Below are positions 8,690-18,195 of a stretch of 64,000 nucleotides of DNA, piece after piece. The stretch is from Affinundibacterium amnicola (GTDB lineage Bacteria; Pseudomonadota; Gammaproteobacteria; Burkholderiales; Burkholderiaceae_D), in NCBI RefSeq assembly GCF_014284275.1, contig NZ_JACOFU010000005.1, positions 62,001 through 126,000 on the forward strand. The letters are read 5' to 3'. The notes under the pieces are model-generated. The model saw nothing but the letters and a program-made list of their open reading frames with translations. It ran no database searches and had not been told where the DNA came from. The first letter of the stretch is position 1; the number at the start of each line of letters is the position of its first letter. Both the position numbers and the translations under genes were made by a program.

Positions 8690-10225
8690 TTACTCAGCTT
8701 GTATCCTTTGTGCAGACAGACTATCGCGTTGATGTACTTTTCCACGCAAAATGACTTGCGTAATTGAATCGTAAGCGCCGACATCTAACAGTGGATTGCG
8801 CTTCAACAGTAGCAAATCTGCTTGCTTTCCCACCTCGACACTACCAACTGTATCCGCTAAGCCTAGTGCGCGCGCGTTCTGTATTGTCAATGCACGAAAC
8901 AGTTGCGGCAAACTAATCCCCGTTTCCAGCCAACGATCCATTTCCCAACGTCCATTTATGCCCGGAAATTGGGTATAAAACGGACCGCTCGGTGTATCGC
9001 TGCCAAATAGCAATTGTGCGCCACGCTGATTTAATTGCTTGGTCATGCGCGCTACGGTTGCCAAAGGTTTGGCATACATCGCCTTAATCGCTTGATACAT
9101 CTCGGCAGGTGATTTGTTTTCCTTAGCGACTTCTTCAGCCAACAAATTTCTCATCCATTGACCAGCTTCACTTTGGTACCAGCTCGCTAATTTTGCAGGA
9201 ATCGCGTGCGCAACGGCTGGATGTTGAAAGAAATCGGGATTTAATTCTTCTTGTTCGCCGTATAAAACTTGTATGGTTGGTTGGACTGAAATACCCGCCC
9301 GCGTGATTTCATCGGCGATCTGTTCTATTCGCTGCTGATTAGCAAATTGTTCGACATTTTTTGCCTCATGCCACATGCCGTGTACCAAGGTAGTAACGCC
9401 AGTCTTCAAAGCGAATTCATACGCCGCTTGCGAATTGCCGTGCAAATAGACGGGCATTTTCAAATTTTTTGCATGCTGCACGACAGCCTGAATCAGCGCA
9501 ACCGAAGGCACGGGCAAATTCTTTTGTGCACCAAATCCAGTTTCGTAAAACACCTTAATACAATTGGCACCATCTTTCTTGGCACTTGTCACGACTGCTT
9601 GTGGCGTGTGCATCGCTGGATCGAAGCTAGCTGGATACACATTCGCTTGTGCTGGGTCGAACAACATATACTTGGTGCCTTGTACTTGGAACTGCAATTC
9701 CTTGCCCATCCACACCGCAGGATAGCCATTCGGTATCGTCACAGGCGCACAAAAATGCGCGGTTGGCGCCGCGGGTTCTGCATTCCACTTGGCGATAAAT
9801 GCTGGATCGCCTGTCAAATCCAATACGGTCGTAAAGCCAAAGTAAGCATAGCTGCGTGGCATTTGCTTACGGGCTTGCAATAACATGGCTTCATCTTTGG
9901 CCTGTGGTGCTGCATATCCGGGCACTCCGTCGAGATGAACATGGCTATCAATCAAGCCAGGAATTAAGAACTGTCCGCGTGCATCAATTTGTCTATCTGC
10001 CTTCGTCGCTGCCTTGCTCAAATTGCTTGCGATCTGATGAATTTTGCCATCGCGGATCAAGACATCTTTTGGTACCGAGACTTTTGCCTGATCACCGCTG
10101 ATGATTTGTACTTGCTTAATCAATACGCTGTCAGCCCGCGCATCGGTGTGACTGAAACTTGCCAGTAGCCCAGCCGCAAGAAACATAGAAAAACCTGAGA
10201 ATGAAGAAAAATGAGAACACGACAT
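8690..10225 (-). CDS. Exported amidohydrolase family protein (imidazolonepropionase-like)
   Basis: I choose the ATG at 10223-10225 because AAGGAG lies 7 nt upstream and a signal peptide begins there (MSCSHFSSFSGFSMFLAAGLLA, Ala-rich cleavage site). The metal-dependent TIM-barrel shows the amidohydrolase markers in order: 'DSHVHLD', a conserved Lys in 'CIKVFYE', His in 'VYLHGNSQ', His in 'LVHGMWH' and Asp in 'LLFGSDTPSG', ending with the usual 'GSVEVGKQADLLLL' small beta domain. It hydrolyses a C-N bond of an unknown substrate, probably in the periplasm. It is transcribed away from the AraC-type regulator at 10459, which may control it. Confidence 0.85.
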   Translation of the reverse strand: MSCSHFSSFSGFSMFLAAGLLASFSHTDARADSVLIKQVQIISGDQAKVSVPKDVLIRDGKIHQIASNLSKAATKADRQIDARGQFLIPGLIDSHVHLDGVPGYAAPQAKDEAMLLQARKQMPRSYAYFGFTTVLDLTGDPAFIAKWNAEPAAPTAHFCAPVTIPNGYPAVWMGKELQFQVQGTKYMLFDPAQANVYPASFDPAMHTPQAVVTSAKKDGANCIKVFYETGFGAQKNLPVPSVALIQAVVQHAKNLKMPVYLHGNSQAAYEFALKTGVTTLVHGMWHEAKNVEQFANQQRIEQIADEITRAGISVQPTIQVLYGEQEELNPDFFQHPAVAHAIPAKLASWYQSEAGQWMRNLLAEEVAKENKSPAEMYQAIKAMYAKPLATVARMTKQLNQRGAQLLFGSDTPSGPFYTQFPGINGRWEMDRWLETGISLPQLFRALTIQNARALGLADTVGSVEVGKQADLLLLKRNPLLDVGAYDSITQVILRGKVHQRDSLSAQRIQAE

Positions 10226-10458
10226 AATGGCTCCTTGGTGTACGAAAAAACTCAGTTTGCCAATGTAGAGCCTATTTTTCGACTCAAAACGCGATTGAGG
10301 ACGTAGAAAAAGCTTATTTGCGCTCGTAATTTGTGTATAAATGCATGATTTGAATCGCACATTCAAATCTTTTGGCAAATTCAACAACGCCAGCGTCTGT
10401 TTTGCGTAAGTCCTAAGATTTCTTAAACCTATCCCTTGAAGCATTTACGATACGCAAT

Positions 10459-11568
10459 ATGACATCCATCATCAGCCATATTCAAATTGCCAATGCCGTG
10501 TTATGCGTCTTAATGGCTGCACAATTGTTCAGTATGACCGCAATGCGACCCGTTCCCAAACGCCTGCTCGCGTTCAATTGCTTGTTATATGCACATCAAA
10601 GTTTGGCCTTGGTGGTGATTTTGAACGCCACATTGGAGCGGAGCTTGAGCGGCTTTGGTCTGACCCGACCACTGCTCGCGATGTTGCTTGGTCCTGCGCT
10701 GTATGTTTATTTCTCTTGCGTGCGTCGTAACCCCTCACACCTCAAGCCTAGTGATGCACTACATTTTTTACTTGGTCTGATGACCTTTGCACTACTGGTC
10801 TGGATTAAACCCTTACGTGCCTTCATCGACGTGGCGATTTCCACCAGCTTTGTCATCTACTTTGTCTTAATCGCGATTCAGATGCGCGCTGGCAAGCAAG
10901 CGCTTGCTCACCTTCAAACTTATGCAGAACCAGCACATCGTTGGCTGATTTGTCTGATGATGATGGCTTTCATTAATATTGCACTAGAAATTGCTGTCAA
11001 TCTAGAAATGCAAGCAGGCGTGAGCTTGCGCGAGTCCAACGCTCTACTGATTGCCAGCGTCGCATTCTTCCTAATCAATATGACGATGATATTGGCCGCG
11101 CTTCGACGTAGTGATTGGTTGGAATGGATGTATCAATTTGGACAACAGACTTTGCAAGTGACAATGCAAGCCACGCCAAGCACGATCGATGCAGAACTTG
11201 CCAAGCAAACATTCGAACGTTGGCAAAATCTGGTCAACACCGAGCAATTACATAAACTAGAATTTGGTATCACCTTGGCGCAAGCAGCAAAAAAGCTACA
11301 AGTACCAGCCCGCCAGTTATCCAATGCGATTAATCAAGTTTATGGCCAGAGCTTTTCAGTCTATTTGAATGACCAACGCATACAAGAGGCACGAAAACTC
11401 TTAACTGAACGGGCTGATTTGAGCATTATCGACGTCATGCAAGAGTCTGGATTCAGTAGCAAATCGAACTTCAATAAAGAATTTTTGCGTGTTAGTGGCA
11501 CTTCACCTTCGGCATTTCGCGAAAAACACGCGCTCGCATCGCAAATTCAAAATTCGGTCGCACACTAG
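10459..11568 (+). CDS. AraC family regulator with N-terminal membrane domain
   Basis: The first ~215 of 369 residues are a run of about six or seven hydrophobic helices. The last ~100 residues are an AraC/XylS DNA-binding domain with two HTH units ('AAKKLQVPARQLSNAINQVYGQSF' region and 'IIDVMQESGFSSKSNFNKEFLRVSGTSPSAFR'). Such membrane-embedded AraC proteins are predicted to sense ligands at the membrane and act directly at DNA. It diverges from the amidohydrolase gene, with 233 bp between them, making that gene the likeliest target (inference). Confidence 0.85.
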   Translation: MTSIISHIQIANAVLCVLMAAQLFSMTAMRPVPKRLLAFNCLLYAHQSLALVVILNATLERSLSGFGLTRPLLAMLLGPALYVYFSCVRRNPSHLKPSDALHFLLGLMTFALLVWIKPLRAFIDVAISTSFVIYFVLIAIQMRAGKQALAHLQTYAEPAHRWLICLMMMAFINIALEIAVNLEMQAGVSLRESNALLIASVAFFLINMTMILAALRRSDWLEWMYQFGQQTLQVTMQATPSTIDAELAKQTFERWQNLVNTEQLHKLEFGITLAQAAKKLQVPARQLSNAINQVYGQSFSVYLNDQRIQEARKLLTERADLSIIDVMQESGFSSKSNFNKEFLRVSGTSPSAFREKHALASQIQNSVAH

Positions 11569-11582
11569 CCGTGTGACAGTTC

Positions 11583-11621
11583 CAAATAAAAAGCGCAGCA
11601 AATGCTAAATTTGCTGCGCTT
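11583..11621 (-). terminator. Terminator for the acylase gene (minus strand)
   Basis: A perfect 13-bp stem (AAGCGCAGCAAAT at 11591-11603 with 11609-11621) and 5-nt loop lies between convergent genes. Reading the minus strand, the stem is followed by TTTTTATTT, so it terminates the acylase transcript; the plus-strand side lacks a T-tract. Confidence 0.8.
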
Positions 11622-11653
11622 ACCTACATCAAGAAAACCGATCAAACCAAAGA

Positions 11654-13891
11654 TTATTGACCAGGATGATAACGACGCTTGGTATGCTTGGCCACGTCTT
11701 CAGGATAAAACAAAACGTCTTTGAACTCGCCTTTGCTATACATTTCACCTTGATCATTAAAATGTGGTGATGCCGGATCACCACTATTGCCACCCGCCAA
11801 AATACTCTTAGCTTGAATCCGTGGCCCAAACGTGACTGCTGCGACAAAGCTATTGCCACGGTCGCCATAAATACGCTTGGTGGTTTGCTTCGCGACCATT
11901 CCATAGGCAGCTAACGAGCCCCAATTGCCCGAAGCAAAAGCGACTGGCCAACTTGGTTTATTGTCGTCATAGGTCGCATTGATATCGCCAGATAAACGTT
12001 GGAAGCGATTAATCTCACCCCATGGCGTTTGCCACTTTCCAAAATCATCTTGCAGTCGCTGACTAGCGCGTTTTAATGCCGCCAATAGTGCTGGAGCAGA
12101 GACACTGGGCAAATAATCCACCACAGGAATATTTTTGTACTTAGCCTCACCACCGTGTTGCAAGACAAGATCTTGCGCCCAATAAATTGCCAGAGAAGTC
12201 GCTGTTGAATCTAAGGTGGCACGCATATCCCAGCTACGCAGATTTTGAATTTGCTCTGCCAGCATTGGGTCGGGCTTAACATCGTATGCTTTAAACAAAG
12301 ATGGTAATAATGATTCGAATGCGGTTAATTCGCTGTCATAGGCGAGTTTGATTAAGCTATCTAAATCTAAATTCTTTGCGTCTTTTAACACTTTTACAGC
12401 GTGTAAGCCACGCGCGTTTTCTCCGTTGGTCCACATGTATCGAGGAAAATCTTGCACGCGCGGACTACTACTATTGGCGCCAACACCAGAAGCTGAGAAT
12501 GGCCAATTATTGGTATTCTGTATCCAGCCGGTTGCCGGATTAAAAATCTGAATAATTTCTTTGACCGGATGCAAACCCTGCCAGTCAGCAGACCGCAAAC
12601 TGCCATCGACCGGTTTGGTCCAATCGAGCTGCGGGTTACGACGCGGCACAAAATTACCGTGAAAATAAGCGATATTGCCATCGCGATCGGCATACACGGT
12701 GTTATTCGACGAGTTCGCCCGCAACGCCATCACTTTGGCAAAACCCGCATAATCACGGGTTTTTGTCCGCAAGTAGGATTGCATCAGTGCCTTCATTGGC
12801 TCATTCATCAACTGCACGGCGATCCATTTTCCATTGGCCGAACGCACCACGGGGCCATGGTGACTAAAATAAGTCTTAATCTTACGACTCGCCATGCCAT
12901 TAAAAGCTTTATAAGGCAGGGTTTGTTCGACCACTTTTAAAGGACGTTGTTTGCCTTCATACAAATAGAAATATTTCTCTCCCTTTTGCGTGACATTCAA
13001 AGCGAACTCATCGATCACATCGGCAGCGTTGGAAGTATGCATCCAGCCGTTGTATTGATTAAAACCTTGATACACAAAAAATTGTCCCCAGGTCACCGCG
13101 CCGTAAGCGTTCAATCCCTGACCACTCGTTACCTGTACTTCTGGGCGGAAATAAAAAGAAGTGTGCGGATTAATCAACAACATCGCCTGACCGTTCGCGC
13201 TACGTGAAGGTGCAATCGCAAACCCGTTTGAGCCGCGCGGCTCAGGTAAAGTTACTGGGCTCTGTTGCGTCAAGAGCTCCGGTTTATCACCATATAAAGC
13301 TTCCAATTCCTTTAGATTGACTGATTCAATATCGCCACCGATACTGCCCTCACTAAACGCCAGCGCCATCCAAGGTTCAAAATGCGTAATTAAACGTGGC
13401 TTTACCTCGGGGTGGGTATGCAGGTAATAATTCAGCCCATCGGCAAACGCGATCATTAATTGCTTTAACCATGCTGGGCTTTTCGCATACTGCGCCTTTA
13501 ATTCAGCGGGTTGTATGAATAGCTTCATACGCAAATCACGCCAAATTTCCACTTCACCTTCGACCTCCGCCAATCGCCCCAGCGCGTTGATATAGTTAAG
13601 CTCGATACGCTTAAAATCATCTTCAGCCTGCGCATACAAAAGACCAAACACCGCATCCGCATCGGTCTTCCCCTGCACATGCGGAATCCCCCATTGATCA
13701 CGAGAAATCGTCACATTTTTTGCAGTCGCCTGCCAACGCGCACGATCCTTGGCATCTGCAACTGGAGCACTATGCGCAACGGCCAAACTACTAATACCTG
13801 AGCCCAGCAACAAGCAGATTGCCAACATTTTTTTGTGGAACAAAAAGGTCTTCAAGCCTGCCTGAGGATTGTTTAAAACATGTAAGCGCAT
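11654..13891 (-). CDS. Penicillin acylase family Ntn hydrolase (possible acyl-homoserine-lactone acylase)
   Basis: This exported 745-residue precursor has a signal sequence (FLFHKKMLAICLLLGSGISS) and the family N-terminus '[34 protein letters not shown]' in part. The autocatalytic serine is in 'PRGSNGFAIAPSRSANG' (about residue 221), where cleavage gives alpha and beta chains; 'NPHTSFYFRPE', 'ADRDGNIAYFHGN' and 'NTNNWPFSASG' are further conserved blocks. Relatives cleave amides of beta-lactams, acyl-homoserine lactones or lipopeptides in the periplasm; the substrate is unknown. A second, truncated copy of its 5' end and upstream region lies at 17606-18090. Confidence 0.9.
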   Translation of the reverse strand: MRLHVLNNPQAGLKTFLFHKKMLAICLLLGSGISSLAVAHSAPVADAKDRARWQATAKNVTISRDQWGIPHVQGKTDADAVFGLLYAQAEDDFKRIELNYINALGRLAEVEGEVEIWRDLRMKLFIQPAELKAQYAKSPAWLKQLMIAFADGLNYYLHTHPEVKPRLITHFEPWMALAFSEGSIGGDIESVNLKELEALYGDKPELLTQQSPVTLPEPRGSNGFAIAPSRSANGQAMLLINPHTSFYFRPEVQVTSGQGLNAYGAVTWGQFFVYQGFNQYNGWMHTSNAADVIDEFALNVTQKGEKYFYLYEGKQRPLKVVEQTLPYKAFNGMASRKIKTYFSHHGPVVRSANGKWIAVQLMNEPMKALMQSYLRTKTRDYAGFAKVMALRANSSNNTVYADRDGNIAYFHGNFVPRRNPQLDWTKPVDGSLRSADWQGLHPVKEIIQIFNPATGWIQNTNNWPFSASGVGANSSSPRVQDFPRYMWTNGENARGLHAVKVLKDAKNLDLDSLIKLAYDSELTAFESLLPSLFKAYDVKPDPMLAEQIQNLRSWDMRATLDSTATSLAIYWAQDLVLQHGGEAKYKNIPVVDYLPSVSAPALLAALKRASQRLQDDFGKWQTPWGEINRFQRLSGDINATYDDNKPSWPVAFASGNWGSLAAYGMVAKQTTKRIYGDRGNSFVAAVTFGPRIQAKSILAGGNSGDPASPHFNDQGEMYSKGEFKDVLFYPEDVAKHTKRRYHPGQ

Positions 13892-14317
13892 ATCTTGTCC
13901 GTATTCAAATTAAGCAGAAGTATTCTGCATGAAAGACTAACACAGCTAAAATGCAGTGCAGGAGAATCGAGCAAAATCAGAACAAGGTTTAAGAGCGTTG
14001 CTAGATTCTTCGCACACCTAAATTGATCCTCTCAATTGATTATTGTCATTGCATCACTTGGATAGAGACTCACCAGAGATAGATGAAGTTCCCGAACCGT
14101 TTAATGTGGGCTGCGTACTGAACGAAACTACCTAAGCAGATAAGCAAATAAGCCGTAAAAGAGCGTTCAACAAAAATCCGTCGTCAATTTCATGTTCTGA
14201 CCATATCAAGCATCGATAGCTTATATTTAAATTTATTAAATTATTTATTTGCTATGTATTTTGTTAATGTATCATTCTCCTATTGCATTCGACTTCAAAT
14301 AATTTATAAGGTCTAAT
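13892..14317. other. Acylase upstream region, partly duplicated at 17901-18090
   Basis: No gene is seen in these 426 bp. The part next to the acylase gene (about 13892-14105) has a recognisable copy upstream of the acylase fragment at 17606-17900: shared blocks include AAAGACTAACACAGCTA and AGATGAAGTTCCC. The last 100 bp before 14318 are very AT-rich and should carry the promoter of the PKD/Ycf48 gene. Confidence 0.6.
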
Positions 14318-16678
14318 ATGTTGAATCAGCTTTTTACCGTTCGGATAGCAAACATATTGTTGATAGGCGCCGTATTCCTAATTAGCGCCTGTGGCAGTAA
14401 CAGCAACATATCGCCAACGCAAAATACAGTGGTACTGCCACCAACACTTGAGCTTAGTGCGCCACCAAAAGCTGATCTGACGGAGATCGTCACCTTCTCG
14501 TCGAATACAACACCGCAGCCGGGTCTCAAATTTGTTTGGTTTTTTGGTGATGGTAGCAGTAGCACTGACGCAACACCTCAGCATCAGTACAGCAAATCCG
14601 GCGACTACGAAGTGATCCTCACTGTCAGTAACACGCTAGGCCATTCGATAGAATCAAAAACTAAAATCAGTATTAGTAATCTCGCAGGCCTACGCGGATT
14701 GATGTGCAGTGGAACAAATGATACGGGTTGGTGTTGGCAGGCTTCCAAGCCTAGTAGAGATACAACGAATTCTTTCACGCTTGCTAACGCAACCACTGGC
14801 TGGCGGGTGGGCAATGCAGGTGATATTTTTAAAACACAAGATGCAGGTCGATCATGGCAGCGGCAACCCAGCGGAGTCAACGTCAATTTGTATCAGATCA
14901 AGAACTTTGACGATAAGATAGCTTGGGTCTTAGGTGCAAACAATACGTTGTTGCAAACACTCGATGGCGGTACTAATTGGCGCACATTAGTCAGCCCAAT
15001 TGACGTGCGAGGTCAATCCCCAGAAATCATCGTATTTTCTGCAAATGATCTCCTATTAGAGTCGGGTTCGAACAGTTACTTGACTGATGATGGTGGACTA
15101 ACTTGGTACAGTGTAGACATGACATCAGCTAGACACACAGAGGCCGGGATCATCTATGAACTGCGCGGGTCTCATTTATTCAAATCAACTCGGCAAAATC
15201 GCCAATTGCGCGACATCATGAAATTTGAAGATGGAACGGGAGCTCGTCCGCCACAAATTCGTATCGGGTTGTCCGGTGAAAATGTCGTTATAGCTCGTGG
15301 CAGAGTGATTGATGTTGATGCTAGTGGCAAGATTATTTACGATAGGTCACTTGCTTGGCGCAGTGAAGATGCAGGGGAACATTGGACACCCTACACAATT
15401 TTGGGGCTTCCTATTGGAAGTGAAGGAAGTGACATATACTCCTTGGATAAAGATGGGAAAACATGGCTAACACTACATGCGGACATCATTTATCGATCAG
15501 ATGATGGCGGTATGAATTGGCGCGAACAAACTTATCTAAGCGAAGATCAAAAGATTTTTCACGACGATATCCTACAAATACTCGTGCATGGCTCCAAGAT
15601 ATTCATGTTAAGTCAACATGAATATTACTCACGACTCCGTTTCAGCGAAGATTTAGGTAAAACTTGGGTCGAAGTGAAAGGCCCATTAATTGATGGCGTG
15701 CGTGGGATTCAAATTAATACTATCAAGTTTGTAAATGACGCATTGATTGTACATAACGAATTAATAGGTAGCTTCGTAAGCACAGACATAGGTATAAACT
15801 GGAAACAAGTTTTTATTAAGGACGATATCTCCGCAAATGCTTCTCATGGCGTAGCATTTGCTAACACTAAGAATGGCTTACTTGTCGACACATCTAGCCA
15901 TATAAATAGTAGCAATGATGGTGGAAAGACATGGACACTTAAAACCACGACACTTCCCAAAATTCCTTATAACGATCAACTCCTAAAAAAAATACTGTTT
16001 GCATCCCCAAGTACCGTTTACCTACTGTGGAGTAATGGTTACATCTATAAAAGCCGAGATGGCGGTGCTACTTGGACCAATAGTGGGCCAAGCATCGTGT
16101 CAACTAACTTTAATTTTCTTGATGAAAAGAACGGTTGGGCATATTTAGGAATAAGCCCTGGGACGATTACAATTACACGAGATGGAGGAGCTAGCTGGAA
16201 AGAAGTCGCCACGCCTTCTAGTCCTATCAACAACGTATGGTTAGACAATACCAGCACACTAACCGTCATAGGCAACGCCGGACTCATTTCTCAGTTCAAT
16301 AACGTAATATGGCAGCAACGCTACACTGGTACTAGTCAAAATCTCCGAAAAGTGTATTCCCTCGATAGCAAAACAATGTGGGTGATCGGTGACAACGCCA
16401 CCGTCTTGCGATCAGATGATGCGGGACAAAATTGGAAAACAGTATATGTACCGGGTCAAGCCAATCTTAATGACATCCAGTTTATTGATACTAAAAACGG
16501 CTGGATTGTAGGTGAACACGGATTAGTCTTAGTCACTCAAGATGGTGGCATCACTTGGAAACAGCAAAACACAGGTACCAAGGCTGCGCTACTTCAAGTT
16601 CAATTTGTTGACACCAAAACGGGCTGGATAGTAGGAGAAAATGCGACTTTGTTAGCGACTGGGACGGGTGGGTTTTAA
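14318..16678 (+). CDS. Outer-surface lipoprotein with PKD domain and Ycf48/BNR-type propeller repeats
   Basis: The N-terminus is a lipoprotein signal with lipobox 'LISAC' (Cys ~25). A PKD-like domain follows ('FVWFFGDGSSSTDATPQHQYSKSGDYEV'; WFFGDG is the PKD signature), then many ~45-residue repeats of the Ycf48/BNR type, each with 'S.DGG.(N/T)W' (for example 'SRDGGATWTNSG', 'TQDGGITWKQQ') and 'D.KNGW.VG'. Ycf48 propellers assist photosystem assembly in phototrophs, but in heterotrophs such proteins are cell-surface proteins of unknown role. AAGG precedes the ATG. A small fragment of a related gene lies at 22842-22908. Confidence 0.85.
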   Translation: MLNQLFTVRIANILLIGAVFLISACGSNSNISPTQNTVVLPPTLELSAPPKADLTEIVTFSSNTTPQPGLKFVWFFGDGSSSTDATPQHQYSKSGDYEVILTVSNTLGHSIESKTKISISNLAGLRGLMCSGTNDTGWCWQASKPSRDTTNSFTLANATTGWRVGNAGDIFKTQDAGRSWQRQPSGVNVNLYQIKNFDDKIAWVLGANNTLLQTLDGGTNWRTLVSPIDVRGQSPEIIVFSANDLLLESGSNSYLTDDGGLTWYSVDMTSARHTEAGIIYELRGSHLFKSTRQNRQLRDIMKFEDGTGARPPQIRIGLSGENVVIARGRVIDVDASGKIIYDRSLAWRSEDAGEHWTPYTILGLPIGSEGSDIYSLDKDGKTWLTLHADIIYRSDDGGMNWREQTYLSEDQKIFHDDILQILVHGSKIFMLSQHEYYSRLRFSEDLGKTWVEVKGPLIDGVRGIQINTIKFVNDALIVHNELIGSFVSTDIGINWKQVFIKDDISANASHGVAFANTKNGLLVDTSSHINSSNDGGKTWTLKTTTLPKIPYNDQLLKKILFASPSTVYLLWSNGYIYKSRDGGATWTNSGPSIVSTNFNFLDEKNGWAYLGISPGTITITRDGGASWKEVATPSSPINNVWLDNTSTLTVIGNAGLISQFNNVIWQQRYTGTSQNLRKVYSLDSKTMWVIGDNATVLRSDDAGQNWKTVYVPGQANLNDIQFIDTKNGWIVGEHGLVLVTQDGGITWKQQNTGTKAALLQVQFVDTKTGWIVGENATLLATGTGGF

Positions 16679-16779
16679 TAGACATATAGTATCAGGAGTA
16701 CAGAGGCAATCCATTACACTAGGATCAATCGATTCAGACTCGGTTGATCCAAACTGGGCATATCTTGTTTCGATTACGG

Positions 16780-16805
16780 AATAACAGGGGTCAGATTAAA
16801 TTAAA
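16780..16805 (+). repeat. Left inverted repeat of the RAYT element
   Basis: AATAACAGGGGTCAGATTAA and six following bases match the reverse complement of 17558-17583 at 24 of 26 positions. Confidence 0.8.
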
Positions 16806-17511
16806 TTTTTACAATGTCAGCCTTACGCCAGCCAACTGGTCTACCCACCTTACTCACAGTCATTCGGCGTCCCGTCAAATTCTCTATTTCCGTCTCAAAG
16901 CGACTGTTACCAAATACAAATCCTTTGATAACAGAAGCGCGAATATTCTCTAACAATTCGCCATCGACATGGCTTTTAAAAAGATCACGATAATTGGCTT
17001 GCCTCTTCATTGCATCGCGGTCTAGAGCAAGGTAGCAAGAATGTGGTGTGCACAATTCCGACTCTTTTCCAAGCGCATTTATCTGGTAACTCGACCAAAC
17101 ATAGTCCGACGCCTGCATCACCATTCCCGCTCTCACAGGGTTCAATTCAATATAGCGATACAGCTGTAAAAGATAACTCTCCTGCTGCACTAGGCAAGAC
17201 TTGAATCGCCCCTCCCATAATGTGCCTGTGCGCTTATAGCTAAAATTAAAGTAACGCACATATTGCCTACCCAAGGCTTGCATCAAATGACTAACCGCGT
17301 TGTCAACCCGCGGCGTACACAGCAAATGCACATGATTCGTCATTAATACCCAAGCATGTAAGTCCACTTGAAACTTTTTCGCATACTCCTTCAACCAATT
17401 GGCATAGGCAGCAAAATCCTGCTCACTTGCAAAGCACATTTGCCTATTATTCCCACGTTGAATTACATGCTAGGGAATCCCAACTGGACACACTCGCGGT
17501 AACCTCGCCAT
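16801..17511 (-). pseudogene. REP-associated tyrosine transposase, amber codon at position 14
   Basis: The frame from the ATG at 17509-17511 reads MARLPRVCPVGIP-stop-HVIQRGNNRQMCFAS, the typical RAYT N-terminus with TAG (17470-17472) where the family usually has a Gln or similar codon. Downstream the frame is open for 212 residues and keeps the HUH motif ('TNHVHLL'), the 'GTLWEGRFKS' block and the Tyr helix region ('YRYIELNPVRAGMV'). It is thus a full-length transposase inactivated by one nonsense change, unless the amber codon is read through or translation restarts at Met25. Confidence 0.85.
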
Positions 17512-17557
17512 CTTTCACTCCGCACAAATCGCTTCAATTGTAGCTGTGTAGCATGCG

Positions 17558-17583
17558 TTTAATTTGATCTGACCCCAGTTATT
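17558..17583 (-). repeat. Right inverted repeat of the RAYT element
   Basis: This is the inverted partner of 16780-16805, with the shared core ATCTGACCCC. The two differing positions are single substitutions. Confidence 0.8.
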
Positions 17584-17605
17584 CCTCAGTTATTCCCGAT
17601 ATTCC

Positions 17606-17900
17606 CGATACGCTTAAAGTCATCTTCAGCCTGCGCATACAAAAGGCCAAACACCCCATCCGCATCGGTCTTCCTCTGCACATGCGGAATCCCCCATTGG
17701 TCACGAGAAATCGTCACATTTTTTGCAGTCGCCTGCCAACGCGCACGATCCTTGGCATCTGCGAGTGGAGCACCATGCGCAGCACTCACAGTCAGACTAC
17801 TTAAACCAGTACCAAGCAAAAAATACATTGTGACCAGTTTTTTATGGAACAAAAAAGTCCTGAGACCTGTCTGATGATTGCTTAAAACGTTTGAAGTCAT
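17606..17900 (-). pseudogene. Truncated second copy of the penicillin-acylase gene (5' end only)
   Basis: The first ~98 codons match the N-terminus of the acylase at 11654-13891, including the signal peptide region and '[23 protein letters not shown]', then homology stops at 17606 and the frame ends a few codons later at 17586. The missing part includes the catalytic Ser, so no enzyme can be made. Similarity continues upstream to about 18090, so the promoter region was duplicated with it. Divergence between copies shows the duplication is not recent. Confidence 0.9.
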
Positions 17901-18195
17901 ATCCTACCTGTATTCATGTTGAGGAAAAATATTCTGTGCAAAAGACTAACACAGCTATAAGCAAATGAAACCAGACGAGACTCATCTTTGACATCTCTGC
18001 TGAGCCTACCGGGTTCTATGCCGTAAATTGTATTTGTGAAGTAGAGACTAGCCAAAGACAGATGAAGTTCCCAAACATTCAGTAAGGCAGGAATTATTAA
18101 ATTCAAATAGGAAACCGAACTTCTCAAGCAAAAAATCTGATTTTTACTTTGGCATTCAAAAAGAATGCGTCATTTTTTACACTATGAGGCAATTT

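Larger units (their letters stand above)
16780..17583 (-). mobile_element. RAYT/REP-associated element bounded by 26-bp inverted repeats
   Basis: The tyrosine-transposase pseudogene is bracketed by 26-bp imperfect inverted repeats (16780-16805 and 17558-17583, two mismatches), both containing GGGGTCAGAT. This arrangement is typical of REP-associated tyrosine transposases of the IS200-like type. The element abuts the broken end of an acylase gene copy that starts at 17606, so its arrival or the rearrangement around it probably destroyed that copy. Confidence 0.75.
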
